Shown: positions 43,055 through 55,064, numbered from the stretch's first letter. The stretch is DNA of 64,000 nt from Atherix ibis (GCA_958298945.1 OY282607.1:52553020-52617019); one strand, 5' to 3'. A program made the numbers and translations. The notes: generated by a model from the letters alone, not told the origin.

Positions 43055-45129
43055 AGTCAAGTCTGGTTTATAGTTAGTCGTTTTAAGACTAATACAAGCA
43101 TCTCGGTAGTTAACCTGTTACTGTTCTTGCTTGATATAAATTTCATTTCTGAAAATATTTGCTCACATTGGTTATAAGTTGAACCAAATGTGAACAAAAT
43201 GGCAAGGGCTATTTTTTTTAAAGATGACAACTTCGTAGGAAGTGATATAATGAGAATATGATTATTTTCTGTTTTTTCCAAATCTTACCGCAATTTTTGA
43301 TTTATCCGTCCATAACGTTGAACTTTTAAGATCAATTTTTTCTAAACTAAAATTGTCAATTTTTAGATATTGAAAATATTGCAAATTCTATTTCCTCAGG
43401 CTTTATTATAAATGTGAACATTTCTCCATGCTTCTTAAAACTTTGAAACCGACTTTCATATTCACTTTTAATGACGAAAATCCAACTTTCGAACATAATT
43501 AGATTGCTTTGATCGATATTTTCTTTTTCATATTCCCTTTTTAACAAGAGAAAGAAATAAAATTTTTTAGTTTTATGTCAGTTTCAAATAATTCCAATTT
43601 TGAAGTAAAACTCTTCCATTCCTCATACATTTTCAAAATTGTGTGGTTATTTCCTTGGAGTCGTACGTTGAAATCATTATAATGGTTCATTAAGAACGAA
43701 AGTCTTAAGAACCATTGTTTATCATTTTCACTGATTTCGTGAAGAAATATTTGTATATCATCAAAACACTCTACAAATCTATTAAGAACTTTGCCTCGAC
43801 CTAACCTTCGTATTTCAGAATGTAACAACAAATCTACATATTTCGATTCAATTTCCTCCAAAAAAGCTTTAAATCGTCAGTGTATTAATGCCGATCGCGC
43901 TATTATCATGTTTACGATCTGAACAACCTTTTCCATTACATCCTTAAGTTGTTGCATAGACGCCTTTGCAAATAAATTTTCTGCATGTCTGGATACAAAG
44001 AAACGATAAAAGTGCGCGGCCAAGCTCATTTTCCATTAGTTTTACAAATCCAACATTTTTTCCTCTCATGCTTGGAGCACCATCAGTTGTTATGGAAAAT
44101 AATTTACTCTTTAAATCCAATAGTTGCGCATTTTTGCAATTAGTAAACTCTTGTGCTTGACAAAAAATATCAGTGCCTTTGGTCGTGTCATTCATTGAAG
44201 CAAGAACGTATAGTTCTTCATTAATATTCGAGCTATTTTTATTGATGCAAATCTAATAATTATTGCAAGCGTACCAATACTATTTATATCGGTACTTTCA
44301 TCAACTGCAATGCTAATTATATCACAAGATAACAAATCATTTTTGACCTGCTTATCAATATTTTTGGCTATATCTTCAACTCGTCATCTGTAAATGATTT
44401 TCCGTTAGTACCAACAAAGCTGGCAGATGTAGCGTGATTGTTGCTGGTAAAAAAACTTAAGATTTATTTTGTTTTCCAAAATATAATAGATGTTTAGCAA
44501 TGTATTCAGATTTATCTTCATTTATCATTCCACTCACATCTTTGGCGGTAATTATATAGTCCTGGCGGTAATTATATCTTTACAAAAAGTACATATCAAT
44601 TTGTCACCATTTTCGATCTTGAAATAATTTATTGTATTTTTTGCTTTTTGTTTGTTCATGGTAATTTTTTTTAAAAATAATAATATTTATTTCATTAGTT
44701 AATAATTATTTAGCTGCGTAGCTATAATTGCGTAACTATTCTTGTGCTACTGAACATGTGCTATAACTATAACTGACACATAACTGAGATAACGCGCGTC
44801 CAATAACGGTAAAATTTATTCGGACAATGTCGCTGTATTCCGCCTACTATCATTACTGCATTTTTGTAATCGACATGGATCTTATATACATAAACACTTA
44901 AATGGGCTATTACTACCAACGACGGCTTTAAATTTAAATACATGGAAATCAATGCGATGAGTTGTTATAATTACGCGACGCTAATTTCGATAATGTAGTG
45001 CAGCCCATACATTTCTGTTTTATAATTTATTTTTATATATTATACTTTATTTTCGGAACTAAAGTGAGTCACTTGAAATTATCAAATGGGTTACTCGGTC
45101 ACCCGCGGGGTCATATGTTGCCGACACCT
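43055..45129 (-). mobile_element. hAT-type transposon relic (ZBED5-like)
   Basis: The right end near 45129, read inward, is caggtgtcggcaacatatga then ccccgcgggt, a typical hAT terminus. The minus strand carries a hAT transposase. The left end was not recognised. Confidence 0.7.
43057..44500 (-). pseudogene. hAT transposase pseudogene
   Basis: In minus-strand order: IAVDESTDINSIGTLAIIIR, where the DEST motif holds a catalytic aspartate; SKLFSITTDGAPSMRGKNVG, with a second conserved motif; LEEIESKYVDLLLHSEIRRL then RGKVLNRFVECF; and the C-terminal dimerisation segment FGSTYNQCEQIFSEMKFISS then KNSNRLTTEMLVLVL. Stops and frameshifts separate these. The composition fits the ZBED5/GTF2IRD2-like branch of hAT. 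Confidence 0.8.
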
Positions 45130-45205
45130 GCTGTAGACGATAGCTCTGTTCTTTTTGATTAAAGCTTAGCTGCTCCTGTAGATGGTGATTCTGTTCCTCT
45201 TGATT

Positions 45206-47043
45206 GATATGCTTACTGCCAGTATTCGGCAAGGTCCTCGAGCGGATGATGGTACACCGGCTGAATGAGAAGTTGGCAGACTTCAATGTATCCGGCTCTC
45301 AGTGTGAAAGGTAAATCAACTGCGGACGCTTGGATGTGTGCAAAACGGTATGTTGCTGAGAGTGAGAGTAAGTACGTATGTGGTGTGTTTGTAGATTTTC
45401 GGAGTGCGTTCAACTGCCTGCGATGGGATCTCATTATTGAGCGGCTTGAGGAGGTTTAATGTGAAGAAGCTTCTCTATGGAGAAGTTACTTCCATGAAAG
45501 GTATGCGGTAGTGTGAGGGAACAATGAGAGGGTTGTTCCCCAGATTGTGCGTGGCTGTCCACAGGGATCTGTTGGCCGGCCCCGCCATCTGGAATATGAT
45601 GATGAATGGTCTCTTGGTGCAGTTGGAAAAGGCCGATTGCGGTGTGATCGCATATGCGGATGACCTACTTTTAATTGAGGGGAAAGTAGGTCTCCAGTAA
45701 AGATAGCGGGAAACCGCTATATTCAGATGGTGTCTGAATGGGGGAATAGAATGGGAGTGAATGTTTCCGAAAGGAAAACTGTGTATGCTGTTGAAGGGTT
45801 TTTTGGCGGTCAATAGGCTGCCCAATATTCGTTTAGAGTCGGTCGGGGTCCGATACGCGCGGGAAGTAAGGTATCTTGTAGTAAAGGTTGGGGAGAGGCT
45901 GAACTTTCGGCCTCACTTACAACATCTAAGAGGGCGCATGGCCGGTTTGTTTGGTATGCTGGTGAGAGTGTTTCTTAAAGAATGGGGACTTAGATTCCAT
46001 TGAACCTGGAGATGCTGCGTGGAAGTATCCATTACCGTCTACGGTGGGCATCCCGCTTGTTGGTTACGAATGAAGAGTTTCAAAATCTTAGTTTACGCCA
46101 GCGGCGTGTACTGGTCCTGAACAGAATGTCTGAAATGTGGCAACGTCGATGAAATGAGAGTGTGAATGGCAGATGGACGCACAAGTTTATTTTGGATATG
46201 TGCTTTGCACCTGCGTATGGATTTGAATTTGATCTGTACCTTGGGTATTTACTCACGGGACATGGTTGTATGAATGGGTTCCTGTACAGGCGTGGTCTAG
46301 CTGCGGAGGCTAGATGGCATTGTGGGGCGGCGGAGGAGACTACCAAGCACCTTCTTATTGAGTGTGGTCTGTACGGGGATATGCGAGACTTAGGTGCATG
46401 TGGAATCGTGGTGAATGATGAGACTTTGGATGTGAGTGGTGTGTTAGGTATGAGAGAAGGTTATAAATGTATCAGTTGTTTTGTCGTGGCATTTTTGAGA
46501 GGAGAGCGAGAATGGCACGGAAAGTGGCTCCGATCGGGTAAAAGACCAAGGTTTATTCCGGTTGTACTTTCGGGCCTTGGCGAGCCTGCGTACCTGAGCT
46601 GGCTTAGCGGTGCCTAGGGATTTACAAGATTCTTTACCGTAGCACAATGAGCGGAGTACAAACCGAAGTACTCTTAAAACAAAAATTGGTACCACGGGAA
46701 TTGGGGTGCCCCATGGTGTGAAAACACACTGCCCGATTTAGGTGAGACGCCATTTGGCAGCATCGTGGTGGCTGTGGTTAATGCCCGTGTCGCGGGTACG
46801 TCTCCGGATCGTAGGTGGGAGGTAACTGGCATTATACATTTTGCAATTATCTCTGGCACTGTCACTGCTTATGATAGTGGAGGTTTAGATAGTCGTCGGC
46901 ACCAGCAGGTGGAGTAGTCAGCTTGTAACTGATTAATAACTGTTAACTGCCAGTAATGGTGGTGCGTTGATTGAGCGTAACTCAATCCCTATAGTCGTAG
47001 GCGACCCGTGGTTTAAGTTTTTTGACAACAGTTTCATATAACA
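45206..47043 (+). mobile_element. 5'-truncated R1-clade LINE, second family
   Basis: A 13-bp direct repeat gttcctcttgatt at 45193-45205 and 47044-47056 flanks a LINE 3' half, marking a 5'-truncated insertion. The 3' untranslated part (46618-47043) is GC-richer than the surroundings. The first 51 bp match 61516-61566 with one mismatch, so the copy at 60.4 kb covers the upstream part of the same family. Confidence 0.88.
45209..46617 (+). pseudogene. R1-clade reverse transcriptase, second family
   Basis: It starts in RT block 2 (CLLPVFGKVLERMMVHRLNE). Next come CGVFVDFRSAFNCLRWDLI, a PQGSV-type motif in broken frame near 45560, and YADD-like sequence near 45655. The C-terminal part is open from 46162 to 46617: LYLGYLLTGHGCMNGFLYR, a zinc-binding-like stretch (HCGAAEETTKHLLIECGLY) and a long tail. 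Several stops and frameshifts in the first half. Confidence 0.85.
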
Positions 47044-47056
47044 GTTCCTCTTGATT

Positions 47057-47520
47057 AACCTTATCTGCACGCCTTATGTGTAGTTACAAATTATTTTTGC
47101 AGCAACAGATCAAAATGAACACACAACTGCGTCTGCTTACCGTAGACCATTAGGAATGTTAAATGGTTCCGAAAGTTATTCGGTTACTTTTATTCTCCCT
47201 TATATCTAATTAATTTATCTACACATATGATGAAGAATTCCCCTATGGAAGTGTAAAGTCTTACCTTAGATTTGCCATCATAGGCGGTTTTAAAGTCGAT
47301 CAAAAGCTGGAAAATTTATTCTATTGCTGATTTTCCTGGAATTGAACACTATATGAAAAAGGAACAAGAGGCTCACACATTACAAAAACCAAATATTTAA
47401 TATAGTTTTTTCTTAAAAACGAAATTTCAGAATACATGAAAATACACAAAATACTATAATTTAATCAAAAATAATTATCTTATTAGATTTTTTGTTGTTG
47501 TTGTAGTTAATTACAATTAT
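47057..47520. other. No gene seen
   Basis: Spacer between the R1-like insertion and DUF1091 gene 2. Confidence 0.5.
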
Positions 47521-47522
47521 TA

Positions 47523-48255
47523 TTAACATTGTAATTTTCTCTGATATTTAAAGTCTACAATAAATAGAAAACTGAAAATGTCTATTTTGATGTTATTTTC
47601 CTTCTTTGATACGATCATAGCTATTCGATTGGATCCATTTCGTATTCCCATTATTTGAGTATTAATGGGTATCGTCATATTTTTGTTGAAATAATAACCC
47701 TGCAAATATGGTTTTGATTATGTTCTACTTAATATTTCATTTATTTTAGGAAAAAAATATACTAAAATGAAAACTACAAATCGTCTATAGCAGTACTACC
47801 TACCGGCTTAATTGGGCATTTTTTGGGCATTGTTTTTGTTGCCAAAATAATTGGAAGTAGTGTCTGCAAATATCCTCCAACGATTTTGTTATTACAAAAT
47901 TCGCTAGTCCGATTAAAAAGCGTTAATATTTTTCCTTTCGTATTAACAGTAAATGAAAAATATATTGCAACATCATTAATTCTTTTGTAATTAATCCATT
48001 CAAATTCAAATAATAAAGGATTAAGATTTCTATTTATGAGTGATATATTAGCCAACTTCTTATTAGACCAATAGTTTAATCTGCCATTCGATAAACAGTA
48101 TCCACTCTACGAAGATAAGTAATTTTGATTAATATATATTGAAGTTATTAAAGTAGTAAGTTTTTTTTACTTATAGAATAAAAACTGACCTTTTGACTGA
48201 GTACAATTATAAGATTAGATGTTATTAAAATAAATATTGTGCACAAAATATTCAT
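47523..48255 (-). CDS. DUF1091 secreted protein, gene 2
   Basis: Exons on the minus strand: 48255-48190, 48106-47804, 47699-47523. GT/AG introns of 83 and 104 bp, both phase 0, at the same positions as in gene 1. The product has 181 residues. MNILCTIFILITSNLIIVLS is a signal peptide. It keeps the pattern TLFNRTSEFCNN, then ATKTMPKKCPIKPGYYFNKN with the CPxxxGxY motif. The last exon is shorter than in genes 1 and 3. It is only distantly similar to those two, so it comes from an older duplication. No canonical AATAAA seen close to the stop. Confidence 0.85.
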
Positions 48256-48259
48256 ACTG

Positions 48260-49360
48260 TATTCACAATCAAAATAATTTTCTTATAGCTTTAACACTTT
48301 TTAATGGCTGGTTACAAAAATAGGATCGGTTTGGTGTTTGTTGTCAGTAGGAAAAATGATCAATCGTCTCAGCTTATAAAATATCCAATTAAATACTTTA
48401 CTAGTCAATAAGATATTTAAGCACAGTAAATTTATAAAAGTTATTCTAATAATTATAATCACATTAGATTAAATAATTTTTAGATAAATATCTGAAATTT
48501 ATTTCAAGCTCATTATTAGCTCACGGAGTGTAAAATTTCAAATCTAAAAAACATTTTGTTTCGTTTTTTATTCTCATTATATAATCAACTTAAAAATAAT
48601 TATTTTTATTTGGATAGAAAAACATAAATTTTGATTATATACGTACATTTCGATTTTGATGATATTGAAATTTTTATAGGAAGTCGGGTTTTTTTTTATA
48701 GAGAAGTGCGTATACTTTCATAATGTTTGTAACGAGTTATTAACTTTAGCGGTTAGGATTCCACATTAATTTTTTGGATAAGTTTTCAATAAATTTTATG
48801 TAGAGAAAAAATAATAGACAGCAGTCGGCTCATAAGCAGATTACATTGCTGTGCAAGTGATTTTATTCTTAAAGTATTTTGGATTATTTTTCTAAAAATA
48901 GCATAAACACCTATTGACAATGAGTTCTTTAGGCTTTCAGATTAAGTAAGATATGTTTTATTGCATCCTCTCTTATTGAAAAGAACAATAAAATATGGTC
49001 CGAGTACACGATATTTTTTTTTCAATTTTTTGTTCATTTCCGGGACGGCTACAGTTTTTGACTGATTAAATATGCATTTCCTAAACCGAACTGTTAATTT
49101 GGGCGTACATTTCAACACCTCAGAATCAAATATTGTCGCCGTAAATTTATATTTTTCAAAATATTAGAAATCCATAAGACCTTATCATAAAGTAAATAGA
49201 ATAAGAATATTGAGGTTGCGAGTAATTTTTATAAACATTTTGCTAATATATATAATTGTTTATATGATTACGAAGTGTTTTTATTTAAAACCCTTTTTAG
49301 GTTAGTTTTGACTGTTTTTATTTGTCATTCGTGAAGTGAAGAAGCAACAAGTTTATTAGA
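48260..49360. other. No gene seen
   Basis: AT-rich upstream flank of DUF1091 gene 2 and spacer. Nothing recognised. Confidence 0.55.
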
Positions 49361-49364
49361 GAAA

Positions 49365-49538
49365 TTATCGTATTGCTATAGAATTTGGTGTTCGTTTGTT
49401 ATTTAAATTAATTTTTGTTGCTGTGGTGCTAGCTAATGGTCCCATTCCAAGAGAAGCCTTTTTGGAGAATGGCGATTTGTCAAGCCTATCCGCAAAATAG
49501 GTAGCTCTAATAGTAGAACCTGCTGAAATCCTCTTTAG
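49365..49538 (-). pseudogene. Coding-like segment left of the DD41D element
   Basis: Minus-strand frame LKRISAGSTIRATYFADRLD then KSPFSKKASLGMGPLASTTA, ending in a stop at 49365. It looks like ordinary protein sequence but I cannot assign it. It lies directly next to the transposon at 49541, and a second coding-like segment on the same strand lies on the other side, so they may be two parts of one interrupted gene or pseudogene. Confidence 0.4.
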
Positions 49539-49540
49539 TA

Positions 49541-50818
49541 CAGGGTGCGCCATCTAAATGTGGTTGATGAAAATATTGAATAACTTTGACAGATTTAAAC
49601 CGATTGACGTCGTCGAACACATTTCGGAAAGGTTATTGCATTACAATTTTAACCATGAATCGATTCACGCCCAAAGAACGCGCGGAAATAGTGACAATGT
49701 TCATTAAATGTAATCGTTCAGTTGTTGCAACACAGCGTGCTTATCGTCAAAAGTATCGCGGTCGTTCTGCGCCTAAAAGTGACACTATTCGTCGCTTAGC
49801 TACGAATTTCGAGAATCACGGGCCTGTAGCGGACCGTCCACATTCAAATCGACCACGTCCTCGACGATCAAATGAAAATATTGAAGCTGTTCAACGGAGT
49901 GTTGCAGAGAATCCTTCTGTCTCGTACCGCCGCCGGTCTCAGCAACTTAAGATCAGTGGAACTACTTTGAGGAGGATTCTGAAAGATGATCTGGATATGT
50001 TTCCATATAAAGTGCAGTTAACCCAAAGATTATTGGAAACAGACAATCCGCGACGCGTGGCTTACGCTAATAACGTTATTCGAGTGAGTGAATCGGAGCC
50101 CGATTTTTGGGAGCGAATTTTAATGACTGCTGAGGCCCATTTCACGCTATCTGGCACTGTAAATAAACAAAACTGTCGCATTTGGGGGAAAGAAAATCCT
50201 CATACTATACATCAAACTCCACTGCATGATCAGAAAGTGACTGTTTGGGCCGGTGTCTGCTCAAAAACCATCATTGGTCCGTTCTTCTTCAGAGTTGGGG
50301 AAACTGTCAATGGGGATCGGTATCGATGGATGTTGGCACACTCTGTTTTACCAGAAATGCGTGAAAAAGGTCTAAAAGGCTTTTGGTTTCAACAAGACGG
50401 CGCGACATGTCACACCGCGAAATCAACGATGAACTTCTTGCGTCAAAAGTTCCCAGGACGTGTGGCATAGAGAGGGGGGGGGGGATATTGACTGGCCACC
50501 GAGATCGCCCGATTTAACGGCACCGGACTTTTTTTTGTGGGGATTTTTAAAAAGCAAAGTGTATGCCGACAAACCGAAGACTTTAGACGAGCTTAAGGAC
50601 AATATTCGAGCCGAAATCACTGCGATATCACCCGAGATGCTGGCAAATGTCATGGAAAATGCCAGAAAAAGAGCTGAATTTTGTATCCGCAATGAAGGTG
50701 GTCATTTGATCGACGTTGTTTTTGGAAACTAAATGGAAAAAATTGTAAAGCTTCTAATTTTATAAAAATAAATAGTTTTTCAATATTTCCATCAACCACA
50801 TTTAAATGGCGCACCCCA
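49541..50818 (+). mobile_element. DD41D (rosa-like) element, nearly full length
   Basis: Inverted terminal repeats of about 42 bp with five mismatches (left cagggtgcgccatctaaatg; right, inward, tggggtgcgccatttaaatg), flanked by TA at 49539-49540 and 50819-50820. Length 1278 bp. It carries one transposase gene. Confidence 0.92.
49655..50732 (+). pseudogene. DD41D transposase with G-tract frameshift and lost catalytic Asp
   Basis: It starts MNRFTPKERAEIVTMFIKCN at 49655. Helix-turn-helix motifs fill the first 130 residues. The first catalytic motif is MTAEAHFTLSGTVNKQNCR, where relatives have SDEAHF, so the aspartate is alanine. The second is FQQDGATCHTAKSTMNFL. After FPGRVA the frame stops and shifts at a run of 11 G (50474-50484), then continues as GDIDWPPRSPDLTAPDFFLW to the end LIDVVFGN. 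The spacing from QQDG to APDFF is about 41-43 residues, giving the DD41D assignment. Inactive on two counts. Confidence 0.88.
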
Positions 50819-50867
50819 TATATCCCCGAAGGTTTCTAATCGAGTAGATATACCAGGCAGAATGGAT

Positions 50868-51167
50868 TCTGTTGCTTCAACCCTTTTCTTTAGGTTTCTT
50901 TAATTCAGCGTCCACTTTATCCGTTTCTTCCTGCTGTCTTCTCAGGACATCGGCAAATAAATTATTGATTTACTTTTCTACTTTACCCACGTATTTCTCC
51001 ATTACACTTAACATCAGCGGTTCAGCCTTCCGCACGTTGGCTTTACATACTTTTAATCTAACGGAATAGTTTCCCATCTTGTTCTCGTTGCGTGTTAAAT
51101 ATCTGCAATCTTCGGCGGTTTGCCTTGCATCCGTTTCCATGTTTAAACTTTTGATGACAAAAATCAC
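50868..51167 (-). pseudogene. Coding-like segment right of the DD41D element
   Basis: Minus-strand frame METDARQTAEDCRYLTRNEN, then KMGNYSVRLKVCKANVRKAE, then a stop (VEK-taa), continuing in the same frame as INNLFADVLRRQQEETDKVD and ELKKPKEKG. It is charged and probably coiled-coil. Family unknown. The internal stop suggests a pseudogene. Confidence 0.45.
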
Positions 51168-51169
51168 TA

Positions 51170-52545
51170 ATTATCAATGACTTTTTTGGGAATAAAATCC
51201 TAGAGACTGCGCTAATATTATAATAAATTTTCCTCTTCTCCATCGGTGGCTTTTTACGAACTGAATCACTGAGCACCGTTTACTCTTCAACCGCAGCTGA
51301 TAGCTGTTTGAAGAGTGCATGGACTTCATTAGTGTATTAGCAGATGGCAATGCAACCAACTCTGGTCAATTCAACCAACTACAGCCACAGTTGATGAGAG
51401 TTGAAGAATACAACAATCCCAGACTGATATCGTGCTGTATAATAGTATTTTTCTAATAAATTGTTTATTGTAATATGTGCATCCTGTGGTGCTATTTGGT
51501 CAGAAGGAGTCATTAGATTCTATCATTTCGAAGATAAATATAGAGTTACTGTAACTATTATTGGAAAACGATAGCTTCACATGTTTGAAAACTTTGTGAT
51601 AGCTGGATGTTTTGGACTTGCTGTACACATCAAACAATAAACGTAACAACGGAATTACTCAAGGTTGTATAGCTTCTCCTAAATCACTCTGTAGAAGATG
51701 AATTGGAGCTATTGGTTTTTAAAAACGTTAATTAATGTATGACGAATTGTTGAAGGGGGGCAACGACCTTGTTGAAAAATAATGTCCAATACAATTAATA
51801 ACACTGCCGAAAATAATAAAAGATAAGAATTAAAAAAACTAGCTGTACAAATAATAAAAAACAATAATAACTACGATTCAACACAATCGTCATAGGCTGA
51901 CTCTACATTAGTTCGTAAATACTACTAAAATACAAAACATTTAATGCTGAGTATATTTAAATATTATACATTGCACAGTTATCTATACCATCAATTATAT
52001 AAAATTTGAAATTTTTTTTTTTAGAGTGTTGTCAGTATAGCTCAAATTTAAATAGTTTCTTTAGTAATACTGCCTATAAATAATATCAATCCACGATGGA
52101 CTTGAACCCACTTTCAAAATAAACATCTTCCCAATACCGTTAATCACCAAAACTCCTATCGCCCAAATATAAGAGAATCTAAATTATTTAGACTATAGAT
52201 TGTTTACAGATAAAAATATTTAAAATTTTATCTAATGTTATCATTATCTTCATTTTGTTCAAAAATGGATTTGCGCTTCTTTTCGCCAAATGGACTTTAG
52301 TATCGTGGCCCTTAGAATAAACATTTTAGTACTTGAAATAATAACAAACAAAAGTGGGATTTTAGTTGCAAATTACAATAAAACAAGAAAAACAATTATA
52401 TAGCAAAATGCCCACCAACTGTCTGATATATTGATGTTTGTCCCTTAATATCGCCTACTTCATGATATCAGCTACCTCTTCGTTGCTTAACACATATTTT
52501 TATTCGAACATGCCGTTTTCATATTTCTCGCGAATAAAATTATAT
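51170..52545. other. No gene seen
   Basis: AT-rich spacer. Nothing recognised. Confidence 0.55.
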
Positions 52546-52549
52546 CGTA

Positions 52550-54316
52550 CACAGTGTGTCCCAAAAATAATATATATTAAATCATACAACATACATCTAT
52601 TGAATGGCAAGGTGGGTTTGAAAGAGGATGAATGCATCTTTTTAATGCTGCAATAGATGGCGCTGCATGTGGTATGATTTAAAAAAAAAGGTATTTGTAT
52701 CTTAGATTAAATAAGAACTGGATAGGCCTCTACACAAAAATTCTGTCGGAATTTTGTGGCAATATATTCGTAGAACACACACACATGAAATACAACATAA
52801 ATGGCGTAAATCTTTGGGGGTCAAATTAAAAGTTCAGTATGCGATTGAAGCGGTTCATTTAAAACCATTTTTCATATGTGATATCATTTATTCGTAAAGA
52901 AGCAGATTTTTTAATATTGCGGGTCTTGTTGTTTGATGGAATTAGTTTTGTAAATATGCAATAAAACGCAGTATTTTTTTTTAAATATTTATTTATTTAT
53001 TATGTATTTTTATTTTATTTATTTCACTGTATATGCTGCTGCCACAATCCACTTTTCCCGCAACCATTTATTTTGTGGGAGCCTGTAAAGTTAATATATA
53101 AATATACGATCGTAACATTTACTTTTACAATTAAGAATAAATAGAAATTCACGTATTTTTTGCACTATTAAAAAAATTCGGTCCCTTAAACTTTCTTCTA
53201 CACACTTTATATACACCGGCACTGTACTATTTTATGGTAAACATTGAACTGTCAACACCGGATTTGTTTACATTTATTCAATGCCGAACTTTTCACTTTT
53301 TGACTACTTTTTCAATAAAATAATTCACTAAAAGGCATTTAGGCACATCACAAATAAAGTATTTCTTATTTTATTTAGCAAAAATAAAGATGTCAACTTA
53401 AGCCTGGTATGCAGCTCGAGCTAAGATAAATTTTCATACGATTTTTAGCTAGCTAAATCGAAAACGAAAAATTTAGCTCACGATTTCGCCGGGCAGTACG
53501 CAGCTCGAGAGTGAAAACAAAGTCTCCATGGACAAGTCTCCACGCGATTTCACTTTGGTTTTCGCTACAATTAAATGCACGGAACAATAATCAAAGATAA
53601 ATGCTAGCTAAATTTTGACGTTTGTGTTTCACTCTCGTTTAGCTGCGCTAAATGAGAGAGTAGTGGAGATCGCGTTAAAATTTATCTTTCATTACCGAAA
53701 GAAAGAAATTCCCGGTTTCCTCATTTCTTCGTATGAAAAAGAAGACTATTTATAAAAATACTTACTTTTTCGTAAATACTTCAAAATATATTAAAATTAC
53801 ACTTTAAACTTCACTTTCCTTTCTCACACAATAACAACTTCACAAATGACAAAGATATCCCTTAAGTCTCCCCTTTCATGGAGATTAAAGTTTTCAAACT
53901 CTCCGCAAGTCTACAATACTAAGGCGCTTTTTATTTGATTGATATTTACGAAATGAATAAAAACCTAAAATAGAATTCCATTTCATATCAAAAGTTTGTA
54001 CAAAAAATAAAAATTGCCAATTGTTGTGTTTAAATTCTATTTTTGTTTCCAATAACTGAATTAAAATGAATATAAATTATGGTTATGCGATTCAATAAAT
54101 TTGTATTACGACAGCTAGATGGCAGTGGGTGTCATGTCTACATAAAAAAATCTAAACAAAGCCATGCCAAGCGGCGAGAAATGGCAACAACGGGATAGCA
54201 AAACCAGGAATTTCGACACAAAATTGCGTATACATAAACGGTCAGGGCCTATCCAGGTATTTTTTAATCTAAGATTTGTATGATTTAAATATCGGTTATT
54301 TTTGGGATACACTGTG
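52550..54316. mobile_element. mariner MITE (family M3 ends) split by a P-type element
   Basis: Ends cacagtgtgtcccaaaaata (left) and, inward, cacagtgtatcccaaaaata (right), with TA at 52548-52549 and 54317-54318. Without the P-type insert the MITE is about 186 bp. It shares tagatggcgctgcatg and terminal sequence with the mariner fragment at 9186-9335. Confidence 0.82.
52701..54273. mobile_element. P-type element (family P1), copy B
   Basis: Ends cttagattaaataagaactg and, inward, cttagattaaaaaatacctg, each followed by gataggcc. A perfect 8-bp direct repeat atttgtat lies at 52693-52700 and 54274-54281. Compared with copy A a large internal part is deleted: only the first dozen codons of the THAP exon remain (near 53040-53075, minus strand). 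A stretch at 53405-53690 with no match in A carries several ttagct-type words, tctccatgg and a palindromic gagctaaat context. Length 1573 bp. Confidence 0.88.
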
Positions 54317-54479
54317 TACGTAGACGTACTTCGAACTTTTGGGAAATTCGGGATTCTTCCATAAGTTGTATCGCGCTTGGGCTGTCCATGTCGAAAATCG
54401 GTGCATCAATTTCGACAAACAATATTTCCGATAGTATTCTATTCAATCGCAATAATTCCTTTATGTTACACGATGCTGC

Positions 54480-55045
54480 AGTGTACTATGAATCCGTGAT
54501 CGACAAAGCCACTGATTTTTGAGAACGCAACCAGACATCGACCGACTAGTCTCATGTCACCCGCGTAGTCTGCGTCTATGTAACCGCAGAAACCCCAATC
54601 ATCTCTGCCATCAAAACAAATGCCCATATTATGGTACCCATAACGTATTTAAGATTGCGTTTGACTGCATTTTCATGTGCCTTCGCGAAATTGATATTCG
54701 GTAGTAGCAACACTGCCAAAGACGTCAAACTGCCAATCGCCTTACCATATGCAAAATTTGATTCTCCATCTACCATAAGATCATCCAAATTCTGCGTGCT
54801 GTTACATGGTGTCGATACTGCGTCATAATCTGTCATGAGAAAACGATTATACTCGCGTTTTGATTATCAGAAATCGAATCTGTCCGTCCGCTTATCCATT
54901 TCAATACCTAAAAACACCTTTGCTCCAAAAAATTTTACTTCGAACTTCTTTCTCAGACAGTCAATCACTGTTTCAAGGGTCATTTCATCTTCAGTTGCTA
55001 TCAAACCATCATCAACGTATATTGCTAATATTGTCATGCCAAATA
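54480..55045 (-). pseudogene. Ty1/copia reverse transcriptase and RNase H relic
   Basis: Minus strand from 55045: MTILAIYVDDGLIATEDEMT holds the catalytic YVDD box. FFGAKVFLGIEMDK follows. After two stops comes MTDYDAVSTPCNS, then AYGKAIGSLTSLAVLLLPNI, HENAVKRNLKYVMGT and YIDADYAGDMRLVGRCL, which mark the RT end and the start of copia RNase H. No LTRs, integrase or gag nearby. Confidence 0.8.
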
Positions 55046-55064
55046 TTAAGAACTGAATAATGTA

